A stretch of 64,000 nucleotides of DNA from CAZTHM01 sp041946825 (GTDB lineage: Bacteria > Acidobacteriota > Terriglobia > UBA7540), in NCBI GenBank assembly GCA_041946825.1, contig JBHGBD010000017.1, positions 1-64,000 of the forward strand, written 5' to 3'. Both the position numbers and the translations under genes were made by a program. Positions 33,039 through 41,087 of this stretch are shown here, in pieces (positions within the stretch are counted from its first letter, which is position 1; each line of letters opens with the position of its first letter). Under the pieces are notes generated by a model. The model saw nothing but the letters and a program-made list of their open reading frames with translations. It was not told where the DNA came from and did no database searches.

Positions 33039-34577
33039 TCAGCCGCGTCCGACTAGCACACTGAGGCGGCCCATAAGTGGCGCGGTGGCCGCGTAGAGCT
33101 CGCGATAGATGCCGTAGAAACCCTCGTAGGCGTGGTGTGCGGAGGCGTCGGGTGTGACAACTTGCTTGGTTTTGATTTGCCTGGTCGCTTCGGTGACCCC
33201 TTTGAAAACGCCCACTCCCACGCCTGCGAGAAGAGCGTCTCCGTAGCAGGCGCCGACTTGCTGCTCGGGAATATGTTGCTCGAGGCCGATGATGTCGCTG
33301 ACGATCCGCATCAGGACAGGATTCAGCGTGCCTCCGCCGACTGCCAGGATGCGCCGAGGGTTTGCGCCTTCCATCTGCATCTGCTCGATATTGTGCCGGA
33401 TGCCGAACCCGATCGATTCCAGCAGGGCCCGGTAAATATCCGTCCGCGTGTGGCTGAGCCCAAGCCCGAATATCATACCCTTAGCGTTGGGGTCGAGGAT
33501 CGGTGTCCGCTCGCCCGAAAAGTATGGCAGCACGACAATTCCGTTCGCTCCGGGAGGCGAACTTGCCGCGAGTTGCGCGAGCGCAGCATAAGCGTTATTC
33601 CCGCCCGCCTTTTCGGCCTCAACTTCCCGCGGCGCGAACTGATCCCGAAACCACTTCGTCAGACTGCCCGCCGTGGACATGCCACCCGTGAGCACGTGCG
33701 TGCCTTTCTCCAGAAAATGCGCTCCCCAGAACGAGGGCGTGAGGAGGAGACGATCGGTGCGCAGGATAAAGAAGATGCTGCTCCCGTACATCACCATCAT
33801 GTCGCCGGCGTTTGCCAGGCCGGCACTGATGGCCTCCGCGGCGGCGTCGGCAGTCCCGGTAATGACAGGCGTGCCTTCTGCCAGGCCCGTCAAGCGCGCA
33901 GCCTCGGCGGTAATTTTTCCCGCGATGTCGCACGTCCATGTGAGGCGAGGCAGCCTCTCCACAGGAACGACGTGTTCCTCGATTGCGGTCTTCCAAGAGC
34001 AGTGATCGTAGTCCACAAACGGTGCGAAAGTGACAGCGTCATAGACGTCCAGAGTCACCTCTCCCGTCAGGCGGTATCCAAGGAAACCCGTTCCATTCGC
34101 CACCCAATGTGTTTTCGCCCAAACCTCAGGCTCGTTGCGGCGGATCCACAGGATCTTGGGCAAGGACGATTGCGATGAAATCCGGATACCAGATGTGCGA
34201 TGAACGGGGTGGTTGTCGATGATTTGCTGGAGCTCGGCGATCTCCTGCGTGGCACGGGTGTCGATCCCGTAGAGGATGGCTTTGCGCAGCGGACGGCCCT
34301 TATGGTCAATGGGGAGGACGGCGGGGGAAATCGCGCTGAAACCTATCCCGGCTATTCGGGTGGATTGAATTCCGCTGGCATGCAGCAACTCGCGGGTGAT
34401 TGCGAGGAAGTCATGCCACCAGGTGCTTTCCGCATCATGCTCCGCCCAGCCGGAGTGGGGAATCTCAAGGGCGTGCTCGACGGTGGAGGTCGCCACGAGC
34501 TCGCCGGTCTCCTTCACCAGCGCCCCCTTGGAGGAGTACGTCCCGATATCAACACCGAGCAGATAGGATGTGCTCAT
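33039..34577 (-). CDS. FGGY-family carbohydrate kinase
   Basis: 512 residues. It has the FGGY kinase pattern: phosphate-1 LLGVDIGTYSSKGALV at the N terminus, adenosine/phosphate-2 ITGTADAAAEAISAGL and the C-terminal GGGTLNPVLMRIVSDI. Members phosphorylate pentoses, polyols or ketoses; the exact sugar is unknown, although it is nearest the xylulokinase-like group. The start lies four bases after the stop of the M29 gene, so translation is coupled. With two transporters downstream it marks a catabolic operon. Confidence 0.9.
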   Translation of the reverse strand: MSTSYLLGVDIGTYSSKGALVKETGELVATSTVEHALEIPHSGWAEHDAESTWWHDFLAITRELLHASGIQSTRIAGIGFSAISPAVLPIDHKGRPLRKAILYGIDTRATQEIAELQQIIDNHPVHRTSGIRISSQSSLPKILWIRRNEPEVWAKTHWVANGTGFLGYRLTGEVTLDVYDAVTFAPFVDYDHCSWKTAIEEHVVPVERLPRLTWTCDIAGKITAEAARLTGLAEGTPVITGTADAAAEAISAGLANAGDMMVMYGSSIFFILRTDRLLLTPSFWGAHFLEKGTHVLTGGMSTAGSLTKWFRDQFAPREVEAEKAGGNNAYAALAQLAASSPPGANGIVVLPYFSGERTPILDPNAKGMIFGLGLSHTRTDIYRALLESIGFGIRHNIEQMQMEGANPRRILAVGGGTLNPVLMRIVSDIIGLEQHIPEQQVGACYGDALLAGVGVGVFKGVTEATRQIKTKQVVTPDASAHHAYEGFYGIYRELYAATAPLMGRLSVLVGRG

Positions 34578-34581
34578 CGGT

Positions 34582-35718
34582 TCACATACCGGTCGAAGAA
34601 GCGTGAACGGACGGAGGGGCGTCCATCAGAAACTCCCCGTCTCGCAGCACCGGCTCGCCATCGGCGAAGACCGTCCCGTTTTTGCGAGTGTCCTTGATGA
34701 TGTCCCAGTGGATCGACGAAGTGTTGCTGCCTCCGCACGCCGGGTACGCGCGGCCGAGCGCGATATGGACCGTGCCGCCGATCTTCTCATCAATCAGGAT
34801 ATCTTTGCAGAACCGAGTCACTACCGGGTTCGTGCCTAAGCCAAACTCGCCGATCCGATCGGCTCCAGGATCAGTGCGAACAATCGATTCCAGGAAATCC
34901 TGATTGCTGCTTGAGCGAGCCTCCAAGAGCCTGCCTCGGTCCCAACGCAGGCGAATGTCATGCATGAGCCGGCCGCCCAAAACGCCGGGAAACTCAAAGT
35001 AGATCTCGCCGTCTACGGTCTCCGATAAGGGTGCGGTGAAGATTTCGCCGTCGGGCATATTCATTCTTCCGTCACCTACTACCCACTTGCGGCCCTCGGT
35101 CGAGAAGCGCAGATCCGTTTCATGCCCGACCACCCGGATCGTCGAGGCCCTGCTTAACCTTTCAGCCCATCGGCCCCACTTACCGGCGGCTTCTTTCCAA
35201 TCAATCAGGCACGCGCCAAAAAACATCTCCATCATGGTTTCGAGATCGGTTCCCGCCCGCCGTGCAAACTCCGCATTCGGCACTCGAACCAGACACCAGC
35301 GCGTCTTCTTCCACCGCAGCGACGAAACCTTACCCATCGCAGTCTGGTTTGCCGCCAGGCGGTCGGAGGGGATGTCGCCGTGAATGTCCAGCCGGTTGGC
35401 CCCGCGCAAGCCGAAATAGACATCGGCCCACTCCATGCCGTAAGCCTCAATCTCGGGCACCCAGCGTAGCTGCGCTTCATTGCCGAACCTCAAAACCAGG
35501 TGGCGAAGTTTCTCTGAGAGAAACTGCACCTGCGGCAACGCCCCCGCTTTGATTGCCGCCTCGTAAACGGCTTGGACGAGTGGAAATGGTTCCAGCTCAG
35601 ACATGGCAATCATGACCCGCTCGCCTGGCTTCACGGCGGCCGAATAATTGACCAGCAGGTCTCCCAATTGTTTCCAGCGCGGGTCGATGGAAATCACCGT
35701 ACCGCCTTTTAACGGCAT
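34582..35718 (-). CDS. M29 (AmpS-type) metallo-aminopeptidase
   Basis: 378 residues. It resembles thermophilic M29 aminopeptidases: LLVNYSAAVKPGERVMIAM at the start, DLRFSTEGRKWV, and the metal region GEFGLGTNP...DEKIGGTVHIALGRAYP near the C terminus with glutamate, histidine and aspartate ligands. It removes N-terminal residues from peptides. The ATG at 35718 overlaps the upstream gene by ten bases; a GTG at 35697 has AAAGGCGG before it and is also possible. A peptidase inside a sugar-type operon is unexpected. Confidence 0.87.
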   Translation of the reverse strand: MPLKGGTVISIDPRWKQLGDLLVNYSAAVKPGERVMIAMSELEPFPLVQAVYEAAIKAGALPQVQFLSEKLRHLVLRFGNEAQLRWVPEIEAYGMEWADVYFGLRGANRLDIHGDIPSDRLAANQTAMGKVSSLRWKKTRWCLVRVPNAEFARRAGTDLETMMEMFFGACLIDWKEAAGKWGRWAERLSRASTIRVVGHETDLRFSTEGRKWVVGDGRMNMPDGEIFTAPLSETVDGEIYFEFPGVLGGRLMHDIRLRWDRGRLLEARSSSNQDFLESIVRTDPGADRIGEFGLGTNPVVTRFCKDILIDEKIGGTVHIALGRAYPACGGSNTSSIHWDIIKDTRKNGTVFADGEPVLRDGEFLMDAPPSVHASSTGM

Positions 35719-36518
35719 TCGCGTGCGACGCGCATGAATACGCGCACGCGCTCGATGTCCACTTCGTTCCAGATGTAACCATCCCGCTTGAACGCAGTTC
35801 CTGTAATTGCGCCGTCCGCGACGGCAAGTTGTTCGCGGATATTCTCCACGCGTACGCCGGTGTTGGCCAAAACCGGAGTGCCGGGGACCGCTTCCTTTAC
35901 ACGCCGCAGCGTTTCCATCGAAGTTGTGACCCCCGCGGTCAGGCCCGAAACGCAGAGCGCATCGGGGCGATGATTGAAAACCGTGGAGCGGGCGATGTCG
36001 GCCACATCGCGCGCACCGAGGTAAGCGGCGGCTTCCGGAACGATATTGAACAGCAACTTGACGTGCTCGGCATGAATAGCGTGCCGATGCCGCACGACCT
36101 TACCGCAGTTGGTGTTCCACAAGCCGAAATCGCTCCCGTAGACCCCCGAGAATATCTCGCGTACAAACTGCGCTCCGGTGGCCATGGCAAGGTCGATCGA
36201 GGCAATTGGATCCCACAGGACATTAACGCCATAAGGGATCTTGATTTCGCGGCGCAACTCGCCGATCACCCGTGCCATGCTCACTGTAGTAATCGGCTCG
36301 ACTTCAGTCAGGTAGGGCAGGCTCGCCTCGTTGGAAAACATCACGGCGTCCACGCCGCCTTTCTGCAAGGCTTTGAGGTCGTGCCGCGCGCCTTCAATCA
36401 CCCAATCCAATCCCTTCTGCGCTTCGTAGCCGGGATCGCCCGGCAGCGCCCGAAGGTGACACATGGCAATCACCGGTTTGCTCGCTCCAAACAATTTGGT
36501 CAGCCAGGTCATTTTCAT
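35709..36518 (-). CDS. BtpA/SgcQ-family TIM-barrel protein
   Basis: 269 residues from the ATG at 36518. The BtpA/SgcQ pattern is clear: KPVIAMCHLRALPGDPGY at the N terminus, GGVDAVMFSNEASLPY, IPYGVNVLWDP and the phosphate-binding end TPVLANTGVRVENI...GAITGTAFKRDG. BtpA is needed for photosystem I in cyanobacteria, but most members lie in sugar operons and are thought to act on phosphorylated compounds. It is the first gene of the operon, so it probably shares the sugar pathway with the FGGY kinase. Confidence 0.9.
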   Translation of the reverse strand: MKMTWLTKLFGASKPVIAMCHLRALPGDPGYEAQKGLDWVIEGARHDLKALQKGGVDAVMFSNEASLPYLTEVEPITTVSMARVIGELRREIKIPYGVNVLWDPIASIDLAMATGAQFVREIFSGVYGSDFGLWNTNCGKVVRHRHAIHAEHVKLLFNIVPEAAAYLGARDVADIARSTVFNHRPDALCVSGLTAGVTTSMETLRRVKEAVPGTPVLANTGVRVENIREQLAVADGAITGTAFKRDGYIWNEVDIERVRVFMRVARECR

Positions 36519-36683
36519 GTACTCCCGTCCACACGAGCCCCTAAAAAGCAAAGTTCAGCGGCGCGGCCTGTTGTTTTCTCCTCAGGTCTTCATCCCGGAA
36601 GGGCCGGCTATCTCTCCGATTCAGGACAATGGACACTCCCGACCAGATTCAGGGCCCCCAATTCGTTCGCGGCGGACACCTTT

Positions 36684-36730
36684 TTGCCAAAACCGGCAGC
36701 GGAATCTATCATGTTCCTGTTTTGTGGCAA
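36684..36730 (-). promoter_or_regulatory. Promoter and inverted-repeat operator of the BtpA operon
   Basis: On the minus strand TTGCCA (36730-36725) and TAGATT (36708-36703) are 16 bases apart. An inverted repeat flanks the element: TTGCCAAAAC at 36684-36693 and GTTTTGTGGCAA at 36719-36730, complementary apart from one extra base. A repressor bound there would block the promoter. No regulator gene is adjacent. The rest of the 36519-36836 gap shows no gene. Confidence 0.45.
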
Positions 36731-36836
36731 AGCGAGATGAACGTCGCACACCTCCTCGGGCGACCGTGTGAGCTGAACTGATTTCAAAGGTCCTCGCCCA
36801 GAAGGCGGGGACCCAGGCCTAAGGAAAAGGTGATGG

Positions 36837-37979
36837 TCACCGGGACCGCTGCTCGGAGTGACCCTGGGGGCGAGGCAAGCGGAACCAGAAGCGGGCGCCG
36901 ACGGTGCGACGATTCTCGCAACCGATCGTGCCGCCCCAGCGCTCGACCGTCATTTTGCAGAAGTAGAGCCCAAGGCCGGCTTTCCCAGCGCGCTCTCCCT
37001 TCCCTTTGGCGAAGAGTGCGAAGAGCCGTGTGGCAGTCGCGTCCTCCGGCAAGCCGGGCCCTTCATCGTCCACAAATCCGGTAACGAAGTTTTCCTCTTC
37101 GACCGCCCCCAGCGTCACCGCAGAATTTGCCGGTGCGTGTCGGAGCGCATTCTCGACGAGATTGCCAAAAATCCGGAGTAGTCGTGACTCTTCACCCTTG
37201 ACCCGCCATATCCGGGCGAAGTCGACATCCGGCGAGAGGAGGATTCGCGCGCCTCGCTCCCGGAAAGCAGTCTGGAAGGCTTCGACCGTCTTCTCGGCGC
37301 ACCGCGCCAAATCGGGGGCCTTGCCCGGATCGCTCTCGATAAGCTGCTGCGCCGCCAGCTCTGCGGAAAAAGCCTCCAGGATTCCGCGGATCATGGTCTC
37401 CTGCTTTTCCGACTGGCGCTCGGCGATCTCCAACACTTCTTTGAACTCGGGCGCCATGGATTGGAGCCGCAATAGGGAGAGCGACCCACGGATCGCTGTG
37501 AGCGGTTGCGATAAGTCGTGCACGATGCAATGCAGCAGGATTTCCTTCTTCTGAATTTCGCGAAGCAACTTTTCGTGTTCGAGGATGGCGTCGCGTGCGG
37601 TCTGCAACACCCGGACTCGTTCGTCGAAACCCGCTTGAGGGTTCTGGATAAGGAGGATTTTTCGGCCCGCGAGCCGCACGGCCGAAGCTTCAAGGGCGAC
37701 TTCTCTTCCATCCTCGCCCTTTTCGATCCAGGTACCCGATTCGGCCCTTCCGTCCGCGTTGGAGTTCCAGAACTCTTCCGCGTCCGCAAGAAAGTTGTCC
37801 AAGAAGAGTATATTGTCGCCGAGGCGCAACGTGGCCCTGTTCGCCGGTTCGCTGCCCAGAATTGCACAAAGAAACTCTGGGGGCGAACCGATGGGACGAA
37901 ACTCACCTTCACCCAGATACTCGAATAGTGCGAGACGCTGTTCTTCAAGGAACGAGGTGAGGACCGCGTCATCCGTCAT
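36837..37979 (-). CDS. Sensor histidine kinase of the GTPase operon
   Basis: 380 residues from the ATG at 37979. Residues 1-115 are a PAS-like or unknown sensor domain (LALFEYLGEGEFRPIG, LRLGDNILFLDNFLADAEEF). A helical linker leads to the phosphoacceptor H154 in HCIVHDLSQPLTAI. The ATP-binding domain has NLVENALRHAP, DDEGPGLPED and GKAGLGLYFC. No membrane span is present, so it senses inside the cell or through partners. Its core and N terminus are paralogous to the hybrid kinase at 43733. It follows the GTPase gene by 68 bases. Confidence 0.9.
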   Translation of the reverse strand: MTDDAVLTSFLEEQRLALFEYLGEGEFRPIGSPPEFLCAILGSEPANRATLRLGDNILFLDNFLADAEEFWNSNADGRAESGTWIEKGEDGREVALEASAVRLAGRKILLIQNPQAGFDERVRVLQTARDAILEHEKLLREIQKKEILLHCIVHDLSQPLTAIRGSLSLLRLQSMAPEFKEVLEIAERQSEKQETMIRGILEAFSAELAAQQLIESDPGKAPDLARCAEKTVEAFQTAFRERGARILLSPDVDFARIWRVKGEESRLLRIFGNLVENALRHAPANSAVTLGAVEEENFVTGFVDDEGPGLPEDATATRLFALFAKGKGERAGKAGLGLYFCKMTVERWGGTIGCENRRTVGARFWFRLPRPQGHSEQRSR

Positions 37980-38047
37980 CGGCAAAAGGCCCTTTTCGCC
38001 GGAAGGGGAGTTGCCCAACCATGTAACGCGGCAGAATTGCAGGCCGG

Positions 38048-38545
38048 TTATTTGCGCAGCATGGCCCGCGCCAGTTCCGTAAAGACCTCTTCGACGCCCT
38101 GTCCCGTTTTGGCACTGGTGCGGACCACGGTCCAACCCTGCCGGACAAGAGTTTCTTCTCTTTCCGACTCGATCTCCCACTGCTCGGCCAAATCACACTT
38201 GTTCAGAACCAAAACCGAATGCACGATGCCCAGAGCCTTGTCGGCCTCCTGCTTGATGGCGAGCGCCTTGTCGAGCGTGTCGCGCCGGGTACCGTCGACG
38301 ACCAGCAGGAAACCAGAGGCGCCGCGCAGATAAGACATGCGCAACTTCTGGAACTCATCCTCCCCGTAGATGTCCCAGAGCATTAGGGTGAGATTTTGGC
38401 CGTCGACCTCTACCTGCTTCTTATCGATCTTGACGCCGACTGTGGTCAGGTAGGCGTCCGAGAAGATGCTTTCCACAAACCGGCGGACGAGGCTCGTCTT
38501 GCCGACGGAGAAAGACCCAAGCATGCAGATCTTCTTCTGAATCAT
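38048..38545 (-). CDS. Ras/Rab-like small GTPase
   Basis: 165 residues, the size of a single Ras domain. G1 is GSFSVGKTS (10-18), the switch I threonines are 34-35, G3 is WDIYGED (57-63), G4 is NKCD (115-118) and G5 is TSAK (143-146). The residue matching Ras Gln61 is Glu62, so intrinsic hydrolysis may be slow. Prokaryotic Ras-like GTPases often work with roadblock/longin proteins. Here the upstream gene encodes a membrane protein with such a segment and the downstream gene a histidine kinase. GGAGCGAGG precedes the ATG. Confidence 0.92.
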   Translation of the reverse strand: MIQKKICMLGSFSVGKTSLVRRFVESIFSDAYLTTVGVKIDKKQVEVDGQNLTLMLWDIYGEDEFQKLRMSYLRGASGFLLVVDGTRRDTLDKALAIKQEADKALGIVHSVLVLNKCDLAEQWEIESEREETLVRQGWTVVRTSAKTGQGVEEVFTELARAMLRK

Positions 38546-38563
38546 GGGTTGAAGGCCTCGCTC

Positions 38564-40336
38564 CTACTTGGGACGACGTTCGGGATTAACCTGAAACGTG
38601 ACACTTCGGTTGTACTGGAGGTCCGAAGCGCTCTCCTCGGGTCGCACGGGCTCCGCGGTGCCCGCGCCGCGCGCGCGGAGATAACTCGCTTCAATCCCCG
38701 CATCCACCAACTCCTGCATTACTTTTCTCGCCCGCGCCTCGCTCAACGGAGTGTTGGTCATTTCCGCGCCGGTGCTGTCGGAATGGCCGACGAGCACGAT
38801 CTGCAACTCTGAGTTCGTGGCCTTAGCGGCTTGAATCAGGCCCCGCAGGGGATCCAGCAACTGAGCGAGGTGCCGCTGCTGGCCGGGTCTCAGCTCCCAG
38901 CTCTTGATGTCAAAGAGAATGATGGCGGCCTCCACTGCAGCCTTGCGACGCAGGAAAACGTCCGGGTTATTCAGGTTGCGGTCGTTCACGGAGGTTATCC
39001 CCGGCACCAGCGCCGCGCGAGCGCGAAGTTGCGCTGCCCATTCCGGCGTTGACTCTCCTGCCACCCGGAGTTCTCCTCGCTCCACTGCCATGATCGCGGT
39101 TGGTGGCGGGGTCAGAATTCTCCGTGCCCGCCTGAGCACGGTGGCGTCATCCAGCGAATAAAAGGGTTGCCACTGAAACTCCGCGTCTTTCAGGTCGAGT
39201 CCAGCGGAATGTGCCAAAACGCGGGGATTCCAAGACAGCGGATCACGCAGGCCGTGGATATGGAATTTCCCGTCGCGCTTCTCAAACGAAGTCACGATGA
39301 TCCCCGGTTGTTGGCCGAGGACCTCGACAAAAGCTCGCCACTTCTGGAACCGGACATAACCCAAAAGCAGCCAGACCGCAAGGGCGCCAAGCAGCAGGGA
39401 CATGAGCACCACGAAATAAGGCCGGGGTTTTCGCTTGGCTTCCTGCCGGTAATGGGTCACCAGGCAATCCGCAAGGTCGGGGCGAAAGGGCTCAAACGGG
39501 GCGGCGTCACCCTCGAAGCCTCCGAGCGCCGCGCCGAAGCGGTGATGAAACCCCTCCAGTTTTTCACGCAAGCCGAGGCGGTACGCTTGCGGCGCTTCCC
39601 CGCGGATCACCGCCGCGAGTGTGGCATGCGGGCCTTGTTCAATCCAGACGTGATGTTCGCCCACCTCGATGCTGTCGAGCGCTTCGCCTTGCGCGCTCCG
39701 GAACGAATCTCGGACAAAGTCCTGGATTGCCGAGAGCATTCCCGAGACCATGTCGGCGTCTTGAGCCGCCACTTCTGACCCCACCGCGTGGAGGAGTAAG
39801 AGACTGGTTTTCTTGTGGATGACGAACACTTGCTCGACGCGATAAATGAGGCTGCGCAGCAGCGCGACTTCCGCGTAGGACCGGCCGGTGCGCAGCGCCT
39901 CGATCCGCCACTTGATGCCCTGAAGGGAAAGGCTGCTTTCCAAAGCCTTGTTAAACGACTCGAGCATGGCGCGGATGGATTCCGTCACCGAGCGACGAAT
40001 GGCAGGGCCCATCACGGGGAAGAGCACCTCGGCGAGGACGCTCGAATCCTTGCGGACGGACTCTTTCAAGGCGTCCTCGACGGAGGGCGCGAGAGCCTCC
40101 TGGAGAGCTCCTTCCCCCCCTTCTTCACGCCGCAGGCGAATCGCCTCAGCCACCACAGCGCTTGTTTCTAGGGACCGCTGGGCGGGATCGTCGAGGCGCT
40201 TCTGGAGAGCGAGGATCTGCTTCTGCTCCTCGCCGAGTAAGAGCTCGCGCAGTTCTTCGAACGAGTGCCCGTCACGCGGGGGTTCGGCGGCGTTCAAATC
40301 GGTCGCGGGCTGGTCGGGATGGTTGGCCATCATCAT
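38564..40336 (-). CDS. Membrane protein: longin/roadblock-like, BON-like and OmpA domains
   Basis: 590 residues in several parts. Residues 25-140 are helical and charged. Residues 165-250 (RVEQVFVIHKKTSLLLLHAV, then DADMVSGMLSAIQDFVRDSF and GEHHVWIEQGPHATLAAVI) have the strand-helix-strand order of a longin/roadblock fold, which is an inference. One membrane span lies at 307-327. A BON-like part follows (340-450), and the C terminus (about 474-590) is an OmpA peptidoglycan-binding domain with VGHSDSTG and LSEARARKVMQEL. The protein would connect the cell wall to cytoplasmic partners. The Ras-like GTPase gene is 18 bases downstream. Confidence 0.88.
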   Translation of the reverse strand: MMMANHPDQPATDLNAAEPPRDGHSFEELRELLLGEEQKQILALQKRLDDPAQRSLETSAVVAEAIRLRREEGGEGALQEALAPSVEDALKESVRKDSSVLAEVLFPVMGPAIRRSVTESIRAMLESFNKALESSLSLQGIKWRIEALRTGRSYAEVALLRSLIYRVEQVFVIHKKTSLLLLHAVGSEVAAQDADMVSGMLSAIQDFVRDSFRSAQGEALDSIEVGEHHVWIEQGPHATLAAVIRGEAPQAYRLGLREKLEGFHHRFGAALGGFEGDAAPFEPFRPDLADCLVTHYRQEAKRKPRPYFVVLMSLLLGALAVWLLLGYVRFQKWRAFVEVLGQQPGIIVTSFEKRDGKFHIHGLRDPLSWNPRVLAHSAGLDLKDAEFQWQPFYSLDDATVLRRARRILTPPPTAIMAVERGELRVAGESTPEWAAQLRARAALVPGITSVNDRNLNNPDVFLRRKAAVEAAIILFDIKSWELRPGQQRHLAQLLDPLRGLIQAAKATNSELQIVLVGHSDSTGAEMTNTPLSEARARKVMQELVDAGIEASYLRARGAGTAEPVRPEESASDLQYNRSVTFQVNPERRPK

Positions 40337-40370
40337 GCCTGGTCAGGGGGCTTAGCGTTTTCGTTCGACC

Positions 40371-40955
40371 TCAGGCGGCAGCGCCCGAGCCGCGTTTCCC
40401 TTCGGGCAGCTTGAGCTCATTCTTCAGCCGCAACGCCATCTCGGTGAAGAGGTCGGCCAGGGCCTCGCGATCCGCCTTGTCGGCGTGGAGGGACTGGGCC
40501 TCGCGGTCGAGCGCCGTGGACAGACCGCGGAATTTTGTCTCGATTTCGGACCCCAGTTGCTTGGACTGTTCCAGGATCTGGGCGCGCAGGCTGGAAGTTC
40601 CCTTGGCGAGCTCGTCGTCAAGCTGCGAAAGTCTCTTGTCGATCACCTTGGCGGTATCGCGCAACTCGCGGGTCAACTCTTTCAGAGCCTCCGCGCGTTC
40701 GGCTTTCTCGCCCTTCAGCCGCTGGCTGAGCGATTCGAGCTCTTTCTGGACGAACGCTTCCAGGGCGTCGAAGCGCTTCCGCGTGTCTTCGCGCAAGGCT
40801 TGCGCGTCGGCACTCAGGCGCTCCTCCAAGTGCGCGAAGCGTTTTTCGTAATCCCGCATCTGCGATCCGAAGATGATGTCGCGAATCTTGTCGACATTGG
40901 CGGCTTCGCGGGTATCCGTCTCCGGTGCCGGGTTCTTCGTTTCAGGTGTTGCCAT
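40371..40955 (-). CDS. Coiled-coil protein of the GTPase operon
   Basis: 194 residues from the ATG at 40955, which has GAGGGGG about five bases upstream. From residue 30 onward the sequence is long amphipathic helix (RFAHLEERLSADAQALRED, ALEAFVQKELESLSQRLKGE), a predicted coiled coil of over 130 residues without membrane span. It lies 34 bases ahead of the OmpA-domain gene. A scaffold role is likely. No named family is recognised. Confidence 0.8.
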   Translation of the reverse strand: MATPETKNPAPETDTREAANVDKIRDIIFGSQMRDYEKRFAHLEERLSADAQALREDTRKRFDALEAFVQKELESLSQRLKGEKAERAEALKELTRELRDTAKVIDKRLSQLDDELAKGTSSLRAQILEQSKQLGSEIETKFRGLSTALDREAQSLHADKADREALADLFTEMALRLKNELKLPEGKRGSGAAA

Positions 40956-41087
40956 TTTTCCCCCTCGATGTTTCAAGTTCTTGCGATGACCTATAGCTGA
41001 TTTCCGGAGTTTTGCGCGTTGCGTCATGCAGGCCTTCTTAATCCTGGGCTTATTTGAACCTTCCGACAGGCAACCAATTCAACCCCC

